DNA of 64,000 nucleotides from Omphiscola glabra (GCA_964017045.1 OZ024804.1:23297549-23361548); one strand, 5' to 3'; positions 1 to 11,045 are shown, numbered from the stretch's first letter. Numbers and translations: made by a program. The notes: generated by a model not told the origin, from the letters alone.

Positions 1-39
1 GACCTAAGAAAGTCATAGCCTTTTAACCGAAGGCGTTTC

Positions 40-365
40 GTTACGTCAAAATCAATCAACCAATCAGAATAAAATCATTCATCGAATTATAGGCTTATAA
101 AGTAAGAGAATCTTGAATTGAGTACATTCTATCATGTTTTTTTATAATTAGATGTTGTCAGATGGTATTGTAAGAAAAGTCAGAGCATTACTAGGAAACT
201 CAGATGCAGTTCCGTGATTGGTGAACAGAAAACTTTTTTTGTTGTTTTTGTTTTCTTTTTATTAAAAAATAGAACGTGTGTCATTAATGTGAACTGATAT
301 TTAAATTTACATTGATTAAACAAGAAAACAAAATAAAGTTAGATTAACACATACGGTATTGGGAG
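40..365 (+). promoter_or_regulatory. Upstream region of FReD gene 1, conserved with gene 2
   Basis: This stretch resembles the sequence the same distance upstream of the second gene copy (about 9490-9799). Both copies share a CAATCAACCAATCA-like block with a CCAAT box (60-64 here, 9508-9512 there) and an ATTCAT tract just after it. A TATAAAG lies at 96-102, about 264 bases before the ATG; it is not clearly kept in copy 2. The conservation probably reflects common descent by duplication and may also include promoter elements. No start site can be assigned by eye. Confidence 0.35.
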
Positions 366-1454
366 ATGTTTTGGACAAAAATAATGTGCACCAGTTGGCG
401 ACTTATAAGCTGCGTTTTAATACATTTCATGTTGGTTAACGCGAGTGGCATATTGACATCAAAATTAACGAGGTTCAAAGCTTGCCCGAATATCAACAAC
501 TTTACGTTAGTTCTTCAAAATTGCGCAGACTTCCAGAAGTCGCAAAGTTTTCTCCATTGCACAACTCAATGTACCTCAAACAAAAGCTGCAACGGAGTCA
601 TGAGAGACAGTTCCAAGACGTGCTACTTTTACAAGCCGTGTGCTTACTTGGATTTTGTGGACTCGTGCAGTAGGATTCCTGTGCGGGTGTACAAGAAACC
701 AGGCCCGTGCGGTGTTGGAGCCGTTTTCAATGCATCTCTTGGAGCGTGCGTTTGTAAACTAGGATGGACGGGCGCAGATTGCAGCACGGCGCCCACCAGT
801 TGCAATGACCTCTTGACCCCCAAACAGTATCCCGTGGGGTATTACTGGGTGGACATTAAGAACAACGACGGGACAATATCAACATTATACTGTGAAGTAA
901 TCGTAACTGGCTACAGATATCACGTGTTTCGTAACAATGGGCTCGTCAGTCACAACAAAACCTATGCTGACTACGTTAAAGGATACAAAATAGACGAAAG
1001 CAACTTCTGGATAGGACTGGATAACACCTACAGACTTTCCTTAATTTACAAAAACCTTCAATTTAAGATGGATGTTATTTTACAAAATGATGTAGTCATG
1101 GCCAATTGGAAAAATTTAGGTGTAAAAATTGACAATCCTACGACCTTTTATAACCTAAATTTTTCGGGTACATTTAGTTCATCTTCTATGCCTGTTTACT
1201 CGGTCTCCATCACCAACTGTCTGTCCATTGGCGGGACACCATTTTCTACCTGGGATAACGACCACGATGGTTCTTCGTCCAATCTGGCAGCGCAGGCAGG
1301 GGCCGGCTGGTACTTCGGTTCCTCGTTGTCTTGTAGCCCTCTGGGTCAGCTGCCAAGCTCAGGTGCAACTGCAGGCTACATGGCCTTGCCTAATCTAGAT
1401 ATGGTGAACGGTGCATACCTCAGTACATTTAAATATGTTATGGGATACTTTTAA
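366..1454 (+). CDS. Secreted PAN/apple-EGF-fibrinogen domain protein, copy 1
   Basis: A single uninterrupted 362-residue frame. Residues 1-28 form a hydrophobic signal peptide ending NASG. Residues 40-110 carry a cysteine pattern (C40, C53, C65, C69, C75, C86, C92, C101) with SCNGV and TCYFYK, as in PAN/apple modules. Residues 115-139 are one EGF-like module ending CVCKLGWTGADC. Residues 146-362 are a fibrinogen-related domain: the opening CNDLL, VGYYWVDI, YCEV, FWIGLDN, FSTWDNDHD (acidic calcium-site-like loop) and GWYF, with C285 and C323 placed like the last disulfide. Several N-x-S/T sites fit secretion. The role is probably extracellular ligand or glycan binding, as in gastropod fibrinogen-related proteins, but those usually carry immunoglobulin domains, absent here. 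No intron is visible. The start is the first ATG after the conserved upstream block and is matched in the second copy. It ends one codon earlier than copy 2. Confidence 0.88.
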   Translation: MFWTKIMCTSWRLISCVLIHFMLVNASGILTSKLTRFKACPNINNFTLVLQNCADFQKSQSFLHCTTQCTSNKSCNGVMRDSSKTCYFYKPCAYLDFVDSCSRIPVRVYKKPGPCGVGAVFNASLGACVCKLGWTGADCSTAPTSCNDLLTPKQYPVGYYWVDIKNNDGTISTLYCEVIVTGYRYHVFRNNGLVSHNKTYADYVKGYKIDESNFWIGLDNTYRLSLIYKNLQFKMDVILQNDVVMANWKNLGVKIDNPTTFYNLNFSGTFSSSSMPVYSVSITNCLSIGGTPFSTWDNDHDGSSSNLAAQAGAGWYFGSSLSCSPLGQLPSSGATAGYMALPNLDMVNGAYLSTFKYVMGYF

Positions 1455-1911
1455 TAAGCGCGTGTCATGTTAATTTATTTGTAAAGCCCTGTGAAACAAT
1501 TCAATTTTAAGAATCCTTTAAATCAGTTTAAACGATGTATTGTCTTGACACCAGCACAATTTTGAACATAACAAGGAAACCATCGTTAACCTGTGCTATT
1601 TTTTAAAAATTCAAAACATATATCAAAGGTTTGTTCGCATTTATGTTTTCTTAATTTTTTTTTGGTTAACGCAGCTACAGTTACTTATTAATATTTCTAT
1701 TTCTTTTGTTGTGGGTTTGTGGCGGAAGGGGCAGGTCTTATATCAGGCACATTTATGTAAGTGTCTTAATGATTTGAAAAAAAATTTATGAAATATTTTC
1801 ATTTGTAATACGATGTGTGAATGTAAGTTGTAAGTGTCAAGACGTATGCATGTATGTAAGATGCTTTTGTGTACGATATAAGTACATAACATATTTAGAA
1901 ACAGTTGTGAC
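1455..1911. other. 3' flank of gene 1, homologous to 10892-10975 and 12545-13000
   Basis: The first 80 bases match the flank of copy 2 (GTGTCATGTT, TTGTAAAGCCCTGTGA). The match resumes at 12550 with ACCAGCACAATTTTGAAC and a GTGGGTTTG / ATTTATGTAA block. No gene is seen, and no unambiguous polyadenylation signal could be assigned. Confidence 0.6.
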
Positions 1912-2095
1912 ATGATTGATTGATTGTATATTTATATAGCGCTGGTCTCCATGCTACTTTTGCATGGACACTGCGCTCTAGTTTTCATAAATCTATTTAA
2001 ATAAAAAAAGTTTTAAAGTGTTTCTTAAATGATGTTTTGTCCTTTTCAATACCCATCAAAGATTGAGTCAAACTATTCCATAATTTTGGCTTAAT
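1912..2095 (-). mobile_element. 3' end of a SINE or LINE with AGCGCTATATAAA hairpin
   Basis: Read on the minus strand, the element ends AGCGCTATATAAA followed by a short (AATC)n tail, seen on the plus strand as GATTGATTGATTG. The paired AGCGC and CATGC segments can form a terminal hairpin. The same ending occurs at 48282-48330. The family is not identified, and the boundary with the LINE that follows is approximate. Confidence 0.45.
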
Positions 2096-5000
2096 TTCAC
2101 TTAAAATTGCCACGTGGAACATCCGCACACTAATTGACAGGGACTCTACAAACATACCTCAACGACGCACGGCGCTCATTGCTCAGGAACTTGCCAGATA
2201 CAACATAGACATCGCGGCCCTAAGTGAAACCAGACTCTCTGGCAAAGGTGAACTCACGGAATGGCTTGCGGGCTATTCTTTCTTCTGGAGCGTACGAGAC
2301 CCTGATGTAAGGCGTGAAGCTGGGGTTGACTTTGCTATCAAAACCTCTCTTGCGAGCAAGCTCTCCAGAGGGGATCAATGACCGACTCATGACGTTGAAA
2401 CTCCCCGTCTGCCATGGAAGGAAGGCTGCCACTTTAGTCAGTGCTTATGCACCCACCATGACAAACACAGAAGAGTCCATAGATAAGTTTTTTTAGGACC
2501 TGAACACTATTATCTGCTCCACACCGACTGCTGAAAAACTCATAATTCTTGGAGATTTCAATGCACGTGTCGGCAGTGACTACACCTCCTGGGCAGGAGT
2601 GTTGGGGAAGTATGGTGTTTGAAAGTGCAACAGCCTACTGCTACTACAGGCCTGTGCTGAACACGGCCTTCTAACAACAAACACCACATTAACCTGCCTA
2701 CGCGAAGCAGGATCTCCTGGATACACACCTGTTCTAAAAACTGGCACCTAATAGATTATGTCATCGTCAGAAATAGGGTCAGGCAGGATGTGAGAGTGAC
2801 TAAGGCCATGTGCGGCGCAGAATGCTGGACGGATCACCGCCTCATCGTCTCAAAGTTGAAAATTCACATCCAACCTAAGAGACGACCTCAGGCCACCAAA
2901 GCTCCGAAACGCCTCAACATCAGTAAGCTGAAGATCCCTGATGTGAGACAAACCTTTGTGACACCCTGGATTCCATAACAATGAACAACCAAGACTCGGG
3001 AGCAGCGTGGACCACACTTCGTGAGACGGTGTATAACACAGCCGCTGAGATCCTCGGACCCTCTATCAGAAAACACAGGGATTGGTTTGATGAAAACAAC
3101 ACAGCAATCCAAATAGCTACTTCAGCAAAACGTCAGGCGTACAAAGCCCTCCATGATGACCCAATGAGTGCAGCAAAGACAACTGCACCGAGGAACATCC
3201 GCAGCAAGGTCTAATTGCAACTGCGCCAGATGCAAGACTCCTGGCTGAGTGCGAAAGCTGATGAGATTCAGGGATTTGCAGACAAAAAAAAACATGAAAA
3301 ACTTCTACAGTGGCCTGAGAGAAATCTATGGAGTTACCAGCTCAGGCTCTTCCCCTCTCCTTTGTGCAGACGGTTCTACACTCATCACAGGCAAGGAACA
3401 AATCTTGGAAAGATGGGCGGAACACTTTAATAGTGTGCAGAATACGCCTTCCATCATTAATGATGAGGCCATTGAAAGACTTCCCCAGGTCCCAACGAAC
3501 AAGTCAGTGGACGCTGTCCCAACTTTGGTCGAGATACAGACAGCAATCCGTCAAATGTCCAATGTTAAAGTACCTGGCTCCGACATGATTCCTGCCGAAA
3601 TCTACAAAGAGGGTGGACCAGCGTTGACGGATAAGCTATTGCGTCTATTCCAGATCATCTGGCAGACGAAAACTGTATCACAGCACCTCAAAGATGACTC
3701 AATTATCCACCTGTACAAAACACAAAGGAAACCGCCAGGCCTGCGACAATGACCGCGGAATTTCACTGCTGTCCATCGCGGGCAAGATCTTGGCCCGAGC
3801 CCTTCTGAACCGCCTGAATGCACATCTGGAGCTAGGTCTCTACCCGAAAGTCAATTTGGTTTCCGAAAAGAACGAGGAACTATCGATATGGTGTTTGCTG
3901 CCAGACAGCTCCAAGAGAAATGTCAGGAGAAAAATATGAACCTATATTCCACATTTATTGACCTGAATAAGGATTTTGATAGGGTCAATAGAGGTGGCAT
4001 GTGGAAAATCATGAAGAAGTACGGATGCCTAGAGAAATTCACCAACATTATCCGTCAGCTGCATGATAGCATGATTGCCAGAGTGCAGGACAACGTTTAG
4101 TCATCTCCAGCATTCCCTGTCACAAAAAGTGAAGCAGGGCTGTGTCCTGGCTCAAACGCTCTTCAGTATAATGTATTTTGCAATGCTATCTGATTCGTTC
4201 AGGGACTCCACAACGGGCTTGCAAATCCGTTTCCGCACGGATGGATCTATCTTCAACCTAAATAGGCTTAAAGCTAAAACAAAGGTAAAACATAGCACCG
4301 TCAACGAGCTTCTGTTTGCGGACGATTGTGCCCTCAGTGCTGACTCTGAAACCGCCATGCAACAAAGCGTCGATATCTTCTCTGAGGCCTGCAACAACTT
4401 TGGCCTAACAATCAACGCGAAGAAGACCGAGGTGTTGTATCAGCCAGCTCCCAGTAGGCCCTACGCTGAACCCAAAATCATCATCAGCGGACATAGTCTT
4501 AAAGTACTTACTTGGGAAGCATCCTCTCCAGATATGTCATCATTGATGAAGAAATGAATGCCAGACTTGCAAAAGCTAGTGCTATATTTGGCAGGCTCCT
4601 CAGCACTGTTTGGGACAGGAGAGGTATCAGAAGGAAAACAAAGATCAAGGTCTATAGAGCAGCAGTCCTCTCGACATTGCTCTACGGATGTGAAAAGTGG
4701 ACAGTCTACCAGCGTCACGCCAAAAAACTGAAATATTTTCACTCAACCAGCCTCAGGAAACTCATCAGCCTCAGGTGAGAAGACAAAGTTCCTGACACAG
4801 AGGTTCTCGCTGGAGCAAACATACCAAGTATCTTCACCACCCTGATGCAGTATCAACTACGCAGGATGGGACACGTTGTCCCTAAACAAATATTCTATGG
4901 TGAACTCACGACAGGCAAGCGCTCCAAAGAAGGTAAAGAAAAAGTTACAAAGACTCACTGAAAGTGGCACTAAAGGCCTTCAGCATCGACACTACCAAAT

Positions 5001-5292
5001 GGGAGCAGACAGCTCAGGACAGAGTCAGGTGGAGATCAGCGGTCAAGAATGGGGCTAAAGCTTATGAAGCCAGTAGGATGGCCACCATTGAGACACGCAG
5101 GCAAGCCCGAAAGAACATTATTAAATCCACGACTGCACCAACTATCCCCTGCCCGCGGTGCCACAGACTTTTCCGAGCACGTATTTAATTAGCCAGCCAC
5201 CTACGAACCCACCGTAACTCAACCCCCTAACCGGATAACTGGATTGTCCTAGTCGATTTGACGGACGAACAACAAGAACAAACAACAACAAG
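2096..5292 (+). mobile_element. Degraded RTE-like LINE (endonuclease, reverse transcriptase, C2H2 end)
   Basis: Joined by eye across frameshifts and stops, the plus strand reads as a non-LTR retrotransposon. An AP-endonuclease begins ATWNIRTL, with ALSETRL, LGDFNARVGSD near 2550 and CWTDHRL near 2830. The reverse transcriptase follows: PGSDMIPAEIYK near 3575, RGISLLSIAGKILARALLN near 3755, a FIDLNKDFDRVNR block near 3955, VKQGCVLAQTLF near 4130 and FADD at 4315-4326. The C-terminal part has YGCEKWTVY and a CPRC...H...H zinc finger near 5151-5215 that is broken by an in-frame TAA. At least eight stops or shifts mean it is dead. The AT microsatellite at 5293 may be its 3' tail. The clade name is uncertain; the domains are clear. 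Confidence 0.85.
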
Positions 5293-5314
5293 ACATATAT
5301 ATATTATATATATA

Positions 5315-5353
<39 letters not shown>
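5293..5353. repeat. (AT)n microsatellite
   Basis: An almost pure TA/AT run directly after the LINE 3' region. Homology to the paralogous copy 2 flank resumes just after it (compare 5354-5398 with 13395-13430), so it may be the LINE tail. Confidence 0.9.
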
Positions 5354-5357
<4 letters not shown>

Positions 5358-5398
5358 AAAAAATAGAATATTTTGTTGCCATTCATGAGTTGACATAT

Positions 5399-6136
5399 TG
5401 TGGAGGGTTCAGACCTTGGTAGTCGACCTGTTTCCTACATGGGTAGGTAGTCGACCTGTTTCCTACATGGGTAGGGGGGGGTCAAGGTAACGGACCAACG
5501 GTTAATGTCCATTTAAACGGAAGGTGGGCTTTACAACATTTTAGTGTCAGTCCCATTGCCCCGGGACGACTGTTGCGGAGTTGGGTTATGACAAGATCCA
5601 CGGTGGGATAATGAAGGGGGTCACTGTAACTGTTAGTGTCAGTCCGGACCGGGCGAAAACTGACCAACGGTCAAGCGGGTCAGATTGCCGCGGTACAACC
5701 GCTAGGTGCTGGGTTATGACCAATTACACGTTGGGAAAATTTAAGTGCCTGAGATTTAGTAATAAGATTAAATCCCAGGGAAGAAATCTCTAGCCAGGCG
5801 GGACTTATAAAAAGGGACAGTGAACGGGACTGGGGAGAACTCAGCCGGGGAGGCTAGTGGCCAGATAGGAGACTCCGACGGACAGGAGTAGTGAATAGAC
5901 GTGAGAGAATCGAGATAGAGACGAACCGGGACAGTCGGAGTTTAGTACGACAGAGAGAGTGAGAGAAAGTGAAGTCAAGGATAAGACAAATAAAAGAGCA
6001 AAGACTATAACCATCTTGAGTTGTCGGATTTGTGCAGTACGAGAGACGGAGTGTACAAGGTTGCAAACTAAATAGAGAGAAGAGACGAGCAAGGTTCTCT
6101 ACTAAATAGAATACAGACGACATAAGGTTCTCTACA
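5399..6136 (+). mobile_element. Solo LTR, Ty3/gypsy-like, with 4-bp target duplication
   Basis: The 738-bp element starts TGTGGAG and ends CTCTACA, giving TG...CA ends with a 6/7 inverted terminal match. It is flanked by ATAT on both sides (5395-5398 and 6137-6140). Inside are a TATAAAA box at 5806-5812 and an AATAAA at 5989-5994, in the order expected of U3-R-U5 on the plus strand. A 28-bp unit is tandemly doubled at 5419-5474. No internal gag or pol follows and no second LTR was seen, so it is a solo LTR. Removing it restores alignment with the uninterrupted paralogous site in copy 2 near 13415-13445. Confidence 0.78.
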
Positions 6137-6140
6137 ATAT

Positions 6141-6790
6141 TTTAGATTCACAGTATTCATGCCATGCACATGCTTAACATAGTATGGCCGTATTTGGGAG
6201 GAAAATGGAATTATATCCACGTGCAGATGCACAAGGCTCAAAGCCCAAAGAAACAAACAGATAGAAGATTTTCTCATTGAATGTTTACATTTCTGAAAAA
6301 TACCGACTTGAAAAAGAAAAGGCAAAACAAAAAAAATTAGGAAAAAGACCAGCAGGAAAAAGACCGGCAGGAAAAATTAATACAGTTTGGAAAACTTTTT
6401 GAACTGCGATTACGCTGAAAAGTAGATTAATGAGACAAAACCAATTTGTGTAAATAAAACAATGTAAGACTAAGCTTAAAGTAGATTAATGAGACACAAA
6501 CAATTTGTGTAAATAAAACAATGTAAGGCTAAGCTTAAAGTAGATTAATGAGACACAAACAATTTGTGTAAATAAAACAATGTAAGACTAAGCTTAAAGT
6601 AGATTAATGATACACAAACAATTTGTGTAAATAAAACAATGTAAGGCTAAGCTTTAATACTGGTTACAGAAAATACAAATTTAAGCTCTTCGGCAAATGC
6701 TTGCATCGGTACAAGAAAGTAAACATCAACCTGAGGAACGTTATAAATGTCTTGAGCTTATCTGGTGACATTCGATAACGAATATAAATA
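6141..6790. other. Distal part of duplication unit, copy 1
   Basis: This aligns with 13440-14170. Shared landmarks are GCACATG...AACATA.TATGGCCG, TTTGGGAGGAAAATGG, CCACGTGCAGA, a GGCAGGAAAAA motif, and a block near 6750 with TCTTGAGCTTATCTG that matches 14110-14130. No gene is seen. It contains the 59-bp array below. Confidence 0.6.
6421..6655. repeat. 59-bp tandem repeat, 4 copies
   Basis: Units begin at 6421, 6480, 6539 and 6598 with AGTAGATTAATGA and contain AATTTGTGTAAATAAAACA. Copies differ at a few positions. The paralogous flank at about 14005-14055 holds a single diverged unit. Confidence 0.9.
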
Positions 6791-7590
6791 AAGAAAATTT
6801 GCAAACATGAAACAGTCATTTTGAAAATAATATTTATTACTTAACATAAATTAGACAAGTTGACTCGTCTGAGGGTACTAAAGAAAAGATCACAAGGGGC
6901 GTGTTGTTGTTGGTCAATAAAGTGCAAGATAAATAGCTTGGCAAACAGATGGGGAAAAGTCTTTATTTGGCAGCGAGTTGATTGCTGCAAGAAGTGTTTC
7001 TTTCAGGCATTTCATTCGGTGATGATGACTGTAAGACATGTTGTAATTTAACAACTGTGTCTACATCAAACATGCAAGTGGGGTTGAAGAACAAAGTAAG
7101 AGTAGTGACCTGACCATTTCACACTCGCAGGAGTTTGAAGCTGCCGCCAGTGGTTCTCAGGGCTGCGATTCATTACTATCAGCATCATACAAATTTAACG
7201 CTGAAATATCAACATATAAAATTAGGCTATGAAATGGCAATCAATGATTTTGAATTCGGTCGTTTTATTGAATCAACATCTCAGCTGCCAATTTTTTTTT
7301 AAATATCGTTTAATCACAAACCCATACCAACCAATCGATAGTTACAATTTCAGTGAGGATAGGCCTGGCAAAAAAACCGTTGTTTTCGGCTTGATCAGTT
7401 TTCTCAGTGGCTTGCCTACTCTTGTCATCCTTAAAGTCCAGTATGTATATTTTGTATTCTTTTCCTGCAACTCATTCATTGCGGCACCACATGGCATTTA
7501 TAGGAACATCGATCATAATCTAAGTACATTGACTTTCCTTAGGGGGGCTCGTCATCATGTGGATAGTGAGTAGCGTAAAGATGCTTAGCA
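6656..7590. other. AT-rich stretch, no gene recognised
   Basis: The start to about 6790 is duplication-unit sequence. The rest holds only short open frames; one of 114 codons at 7229-7573 shows no domain or signal and is not called. Confidence 0.5.
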
Positions 7591-7914
7591 GGATGCAACA
7601 TCATTCTTGAGCATCGTCTGGAATCGAAACCGACATCAACAGCAGGATGCAACATCATTCTTGAGCATAGTTTGGAATCGAAACCGACATCAGCAGCAGG
7701 ATGCAACATCATTCTTGAGCATCGTTTGGAATCGAAACCGACAGCAACAGCAGGATGCATCATCATTCTTGAGTATCGTTTGGAATCGAAACCGACAGCA
7801 ACAGCAGGATGCAACATCATTCTTAAGCATAGTTTGGAATCGAAACCGACAGCAACAGCAGGATGCATCATCATTCTTGAGCATCGTTTGGAATCGAAAC
7901 CGACATCAACGTCA
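7591..7914. repeat. 54-bp minisatellite, 6 copies
   Basis: The unit contains GGATGCAACATCATTCTTGA and GGAATCGAAACCGACA. Units repeat every 54 bases, for example at 7591 and 7645. Because 54 is a multiple of three, 18-residue repeats stay open on both strands; there is no reason to think they are translated. Confidence 0.92.
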
Positions 7915-9177
7915 GATAGACAAGTTATTTTCTAATAAGATTTTATAGCATTATTTTATTTATTTATATGCAACTTATCTGAAGTTTAGTCGTATAAAAA
8001 TAAAGTATAATGTACCGCAATTTAGTTGAATGTAATTATTATCTCGAATTTCAAAGGACTACAATTTTGTTAAGTTAAATCACAAATTTACTTTTCGATA
8101 TCCTTAAACACATTTTTTTGTAACCAGATCCATTGAATTATTTTAAAAATAACGATTTGAGGAAGAAGATTTATATAGAAAATTAGTACCAAAAAAATTC
8201 ATTCGGCATAATAATGTCAATGCTATTTCTAATGCTATTTTTAAGCTTTCGATACACTGATTCATGAAACCTTCACCATTTGTTCGCGTGCGTTAAATTC
8301 TTATATTTAAAAAAAATTAATATATGTTCTTTTTTTTCTAGCTTAAAAGACATGAAGACATGAAGACGAGAACATTTAAAATTAGATTATAAAATAACTT
8401 TTTTTTAATTGACGCCATCTCGTAAATTACAACTAACACTTATCCATACTTTAAAAAAAGTCAGGCTTTAGCGATGAAATAGAGTTTGAAAAGAGATTGC
8501 GCACGTTTGATACTTAGCAGGAACTGTATTAAAATTATAGATCTAAATATTGACGGAAAGGTAGTTTAGTACCGTGTCACTATAGCCTTTAAGCTTGTGA
8601 AGTTGCAAAACGTAACTAAATAAAAATACCGGTATATGCGAACAACAGGAAGTTATACTTCGGCTCTTAGTCGGGCGGAGCCAATTTTCGAAACAATTCG
8701 ATATGTATAATCGAATAGCATAAGCCTCTAACAAAATGAGCTTTAAATATATGAATAATATAAAATATGGAGCGTGGCGATAGTTCATAAATTTCTCTAA
8801 TTGTTGTTGATTTATGGCACAATTTACTATTTAAAATTATTTTAAAAATGACATTTTGTTTAGTTTTTTTTAAAAATAAAAATATATGTTTCTTTTATTA
8901 TTGCACACAATTTCACGGAAAAGGGGGGGGGGGGGACTTGACTTGCCCCATGGTGGGTCATGTGACCCATGCCTATGAATAACGCCACTCAGAGATTAAC
9001 TCGATGAGCCAGTCCAGAAAAGTAAAAATAATACAACAATTACTGAGCTACACCACCGTCCCATGAAGGTGAATGGATGCCAACAAGATGCCCTTCTGTA
9101 AACACCCCATTGATGCATACATTTTTAAACTTTTTTTTTTAAAAAAGCCAATATTATATATTTCAACTATCGAACCG
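7915..9177. other. AT-rich intergenic DNA with a G13 run
   Basis: Homopolymer-rich and without a supportable gene. A run of 13 G lies at 8923-8935, followed by GGGTCATGTGACCC, a short palindrome around TCATGTGA. Confidence 0.5.
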
Positions 9178-9274
9178 TCTAGCCACAGCCCCATCTAGCC
9201 ACAGCCCCATCTAGCCACAGCCCCATCTAGCCACAGCCCCATCTAGCCACAGCCCCATCTAGCCACAGCCCCAT
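9178..9274. repeat. 16-bp tandem repeat, 6 copies
   Basis: Perfect head-to-tail copies of TCTAGCCACAGCCCCA. Confidence 0.95.
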
Positions 9275-9489
9275 CTTCTACTTAATTTCATTAAATAATT
9301 ATCTAGATTTTTGTGTTCATTGATTGTTTATGCTTGTACAATATGCTACATTTATGTCAGTAAAATATGATCAAGGTGTACAAATATTGACCTTCAACGA
9401 TGCATTCAATGAAACATGTTTGTATCTAATTAACCTGAGTAAAAAAATCCTTTTATCTTATGGCGTTTGATTGCGCAGAAAAAAAAAAT

Positions 9490-9799
9490 ATTCAAAAAAT
9501 CTATCAACCAATCAAAATAGTTTCATTCATTGAATCAGATGCTCGTAAATTAACGCCTGACGAGAGCATTGAATTGGGCGTTCATTTGTCATCAAGTGTT
9601 GTAGACCGTACGGAAGAAGCTGTCAGTCCTGTACTCGACAATTGGGATGCATTTAGTTATCGTTGATAAAGAGGAATTCGTTGTAAAAAATAAAAAACAA
9701 ATAAAAACAACAACGTTGTCAATTATGCGACCAAATATCTAATTTTACGGACGATACAATAAAAAAAGGAATTTAGAAAACTCCGTATGATATTAGGAC
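9490..9799 (+). promoter_or_regulatory. Upstream region of FReD gene 2, conserved with gene 1
   Basis: It shares the ATCAACCAATCA.AAT block (CCAAT at 9508-9512) with the region about 300 bases upstream of gene 1. A 68-codon frame at 9460-9666 overlaps this block and is not kept in copy 1, so it is treated as non-coding. Confidence 0.35.
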
Positions 9800-10891
9800 A
9801 TGTGTTGGACAAAGATAATGTGTACCAGTTGGCGACTTTTAAGCTGCGTTTTATTATATTTCGTGTTGGCAAACGCAAGTGGCATATTAAAATCAAACTT
9901 GACAAGGCACGAAGCTTGCCCAAATATAAATGACTTAACGTTAGTTCTTCAAGATTGCGCCGAATTTCAGAAGTCGCAAAGTTTTCTTCATTGCATTGCC
10001 CAATGTACTTCAAACCAAAGCTGCAACGGAGTCGTGAGAGACAGTTCCAAGACGTGCTACTTTTACAAGCCGTGTTCTTACTTGGATTTTGTTGACTCGT
10101 GCATTAGGATTCCTGTGCGGGTGTACAAGAAACCAGACCCGTGCGGTGTTGGAGCCGTTTTCAATGCATCTCTTGGAGCGTGCGTTTGTAAACTAGGATG
10201 GACGGGCTCAGATTGCAGCACGGCGCCCACAAGTTGCAATGACCTCTTGACCCCCAAACAGTATCCCGTGGGGTATTACTGGGTGGACATTAAGAACAAC
10301 GACGGGACAATATCAACATTATACTGTGAAGTAATCGTAACTGGCTACAAATATCACGTGTTTCGTAACAATGGGCTCGTCAGTCACAACAAAACATATG
10401 CTGAATTCGTTAAAGGATACAAAATCGACGAAAGCAACTTTTGGATAGGACTCGATAACATTTACAGATATTTCTTAATTTACAACTCCCTTCAATTTAA
10501 GATGGAGGCTATTTTCGAAAATGATGACGTAATAGTTTCTTGGAAAAATACAGGTGTTAGTGTTGACACTCCCTCGAATTTCTATAACATAGATTTTTCG
10601 GGGTCATCTAATTCAGCTTCTGGGTCTGGGTACTCCGTCTCCATCACCAACTGTCTGTCCAGTGGCGGGACACCCTTTTCTACCTGGGATAACGACCACG
10701 ATGGTTCTTCGTCCAATCTGGCAGCTCAAGCAGGGGCCGGCTGGTACTTCGGTTCCTCGTTGTCTTGTAGCCCTCTAGGTCAGCTGCCCAGCTCAGGTGC
10801 AACTGCGGGCTACATGGCCTTGCCTAATCTAGATATGGTGAACGGTGCATACCTCAGTAAATTTAAATATGTTATGGGCTACTTTTACTAA
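9800..10891 (+). CDS. Secreted PAN/apple-EGF-fibrinogen domain protein, copy 2
   Basis: A 363-residue intronless frame, paralogous to 366-1454 along its whole length. It has a signal peptide (1-28), PAN/apple-like cysteines (40-101), an EGF-like module ending CVCKLGWTGSDC, and a fibrinogen-related domain from C146 to the end. Counted by eye against copy 1, residues 146-220 differ at 3 of 75 positions, residues 221-280 at 28 of 60, and residues 281-362 at 2 of 82. The N-terminal 91 residues differ at about 18. A C-terminal extra Tyr comes from TAA becoming TAC before the next stop. The fibrinogen landmarks FWIGLDN, FSTWDNDHD and GWYF and the final cysteine pair are intact, so it is probably functional. 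It is likely a secreted recognition protein; the ligand is unknown. Confidence 0.88.
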   Translation: MCWTKIMCTSWRLLSCVLLYFVLANASGILKSNLTRHEACPNINDLTLVLQDCAEFQKSQSFLHCIAQCTSNQSCNGVVRDSSKTCYFYKPCSYLDFVDSCIRIPVRVYKKPDPCGVGAVFNASLGACVCKLGWTGSDCSTAPTSCNDLLTPKQYPVGYYWVDIKNNDGTISTLYCEVIVTGYKYHVFRNNGLVSHNKTYAEFVKGYKIDESNFWIGLDNIYRYFLIYNSLQFKMEAIFENDDVIVSWKNTGVSVDTPSNFYNIDFSGSSNSASGSGYSVSITNCLSSGGTPFSTWDNDHDGSSSNLAAQAGAGWYFGSSLSCSPLGQLPSSGATAGYMALPNLDMVNGAYLSKFKYVMGYFY

Positions 10892-11045
10892 GCGTGTGTC
10901 ATGTTGATTTAGTTGTAAAGCCCTGTGAGACAATTAGATTTAAGAATCCTTTACATAATAATACCATTAATTCCGGTGCGCCGCTTTCCAGGCAAATGGA
11001 TTTGATCTGTGCATCCTTTTCAGATTTCGTAAATAGAGTACTTTG

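Noticed and set aside
7229..7573. 114-codon frame
   Set aside because: No recognisable domain or codon signal; AT-rich context.
9460..9666. 68-codon frame upstream of gene 2
   Set aside because: Overlaps the conserved upstream block, is not preserved as a frame in copy 1, and has no domain.
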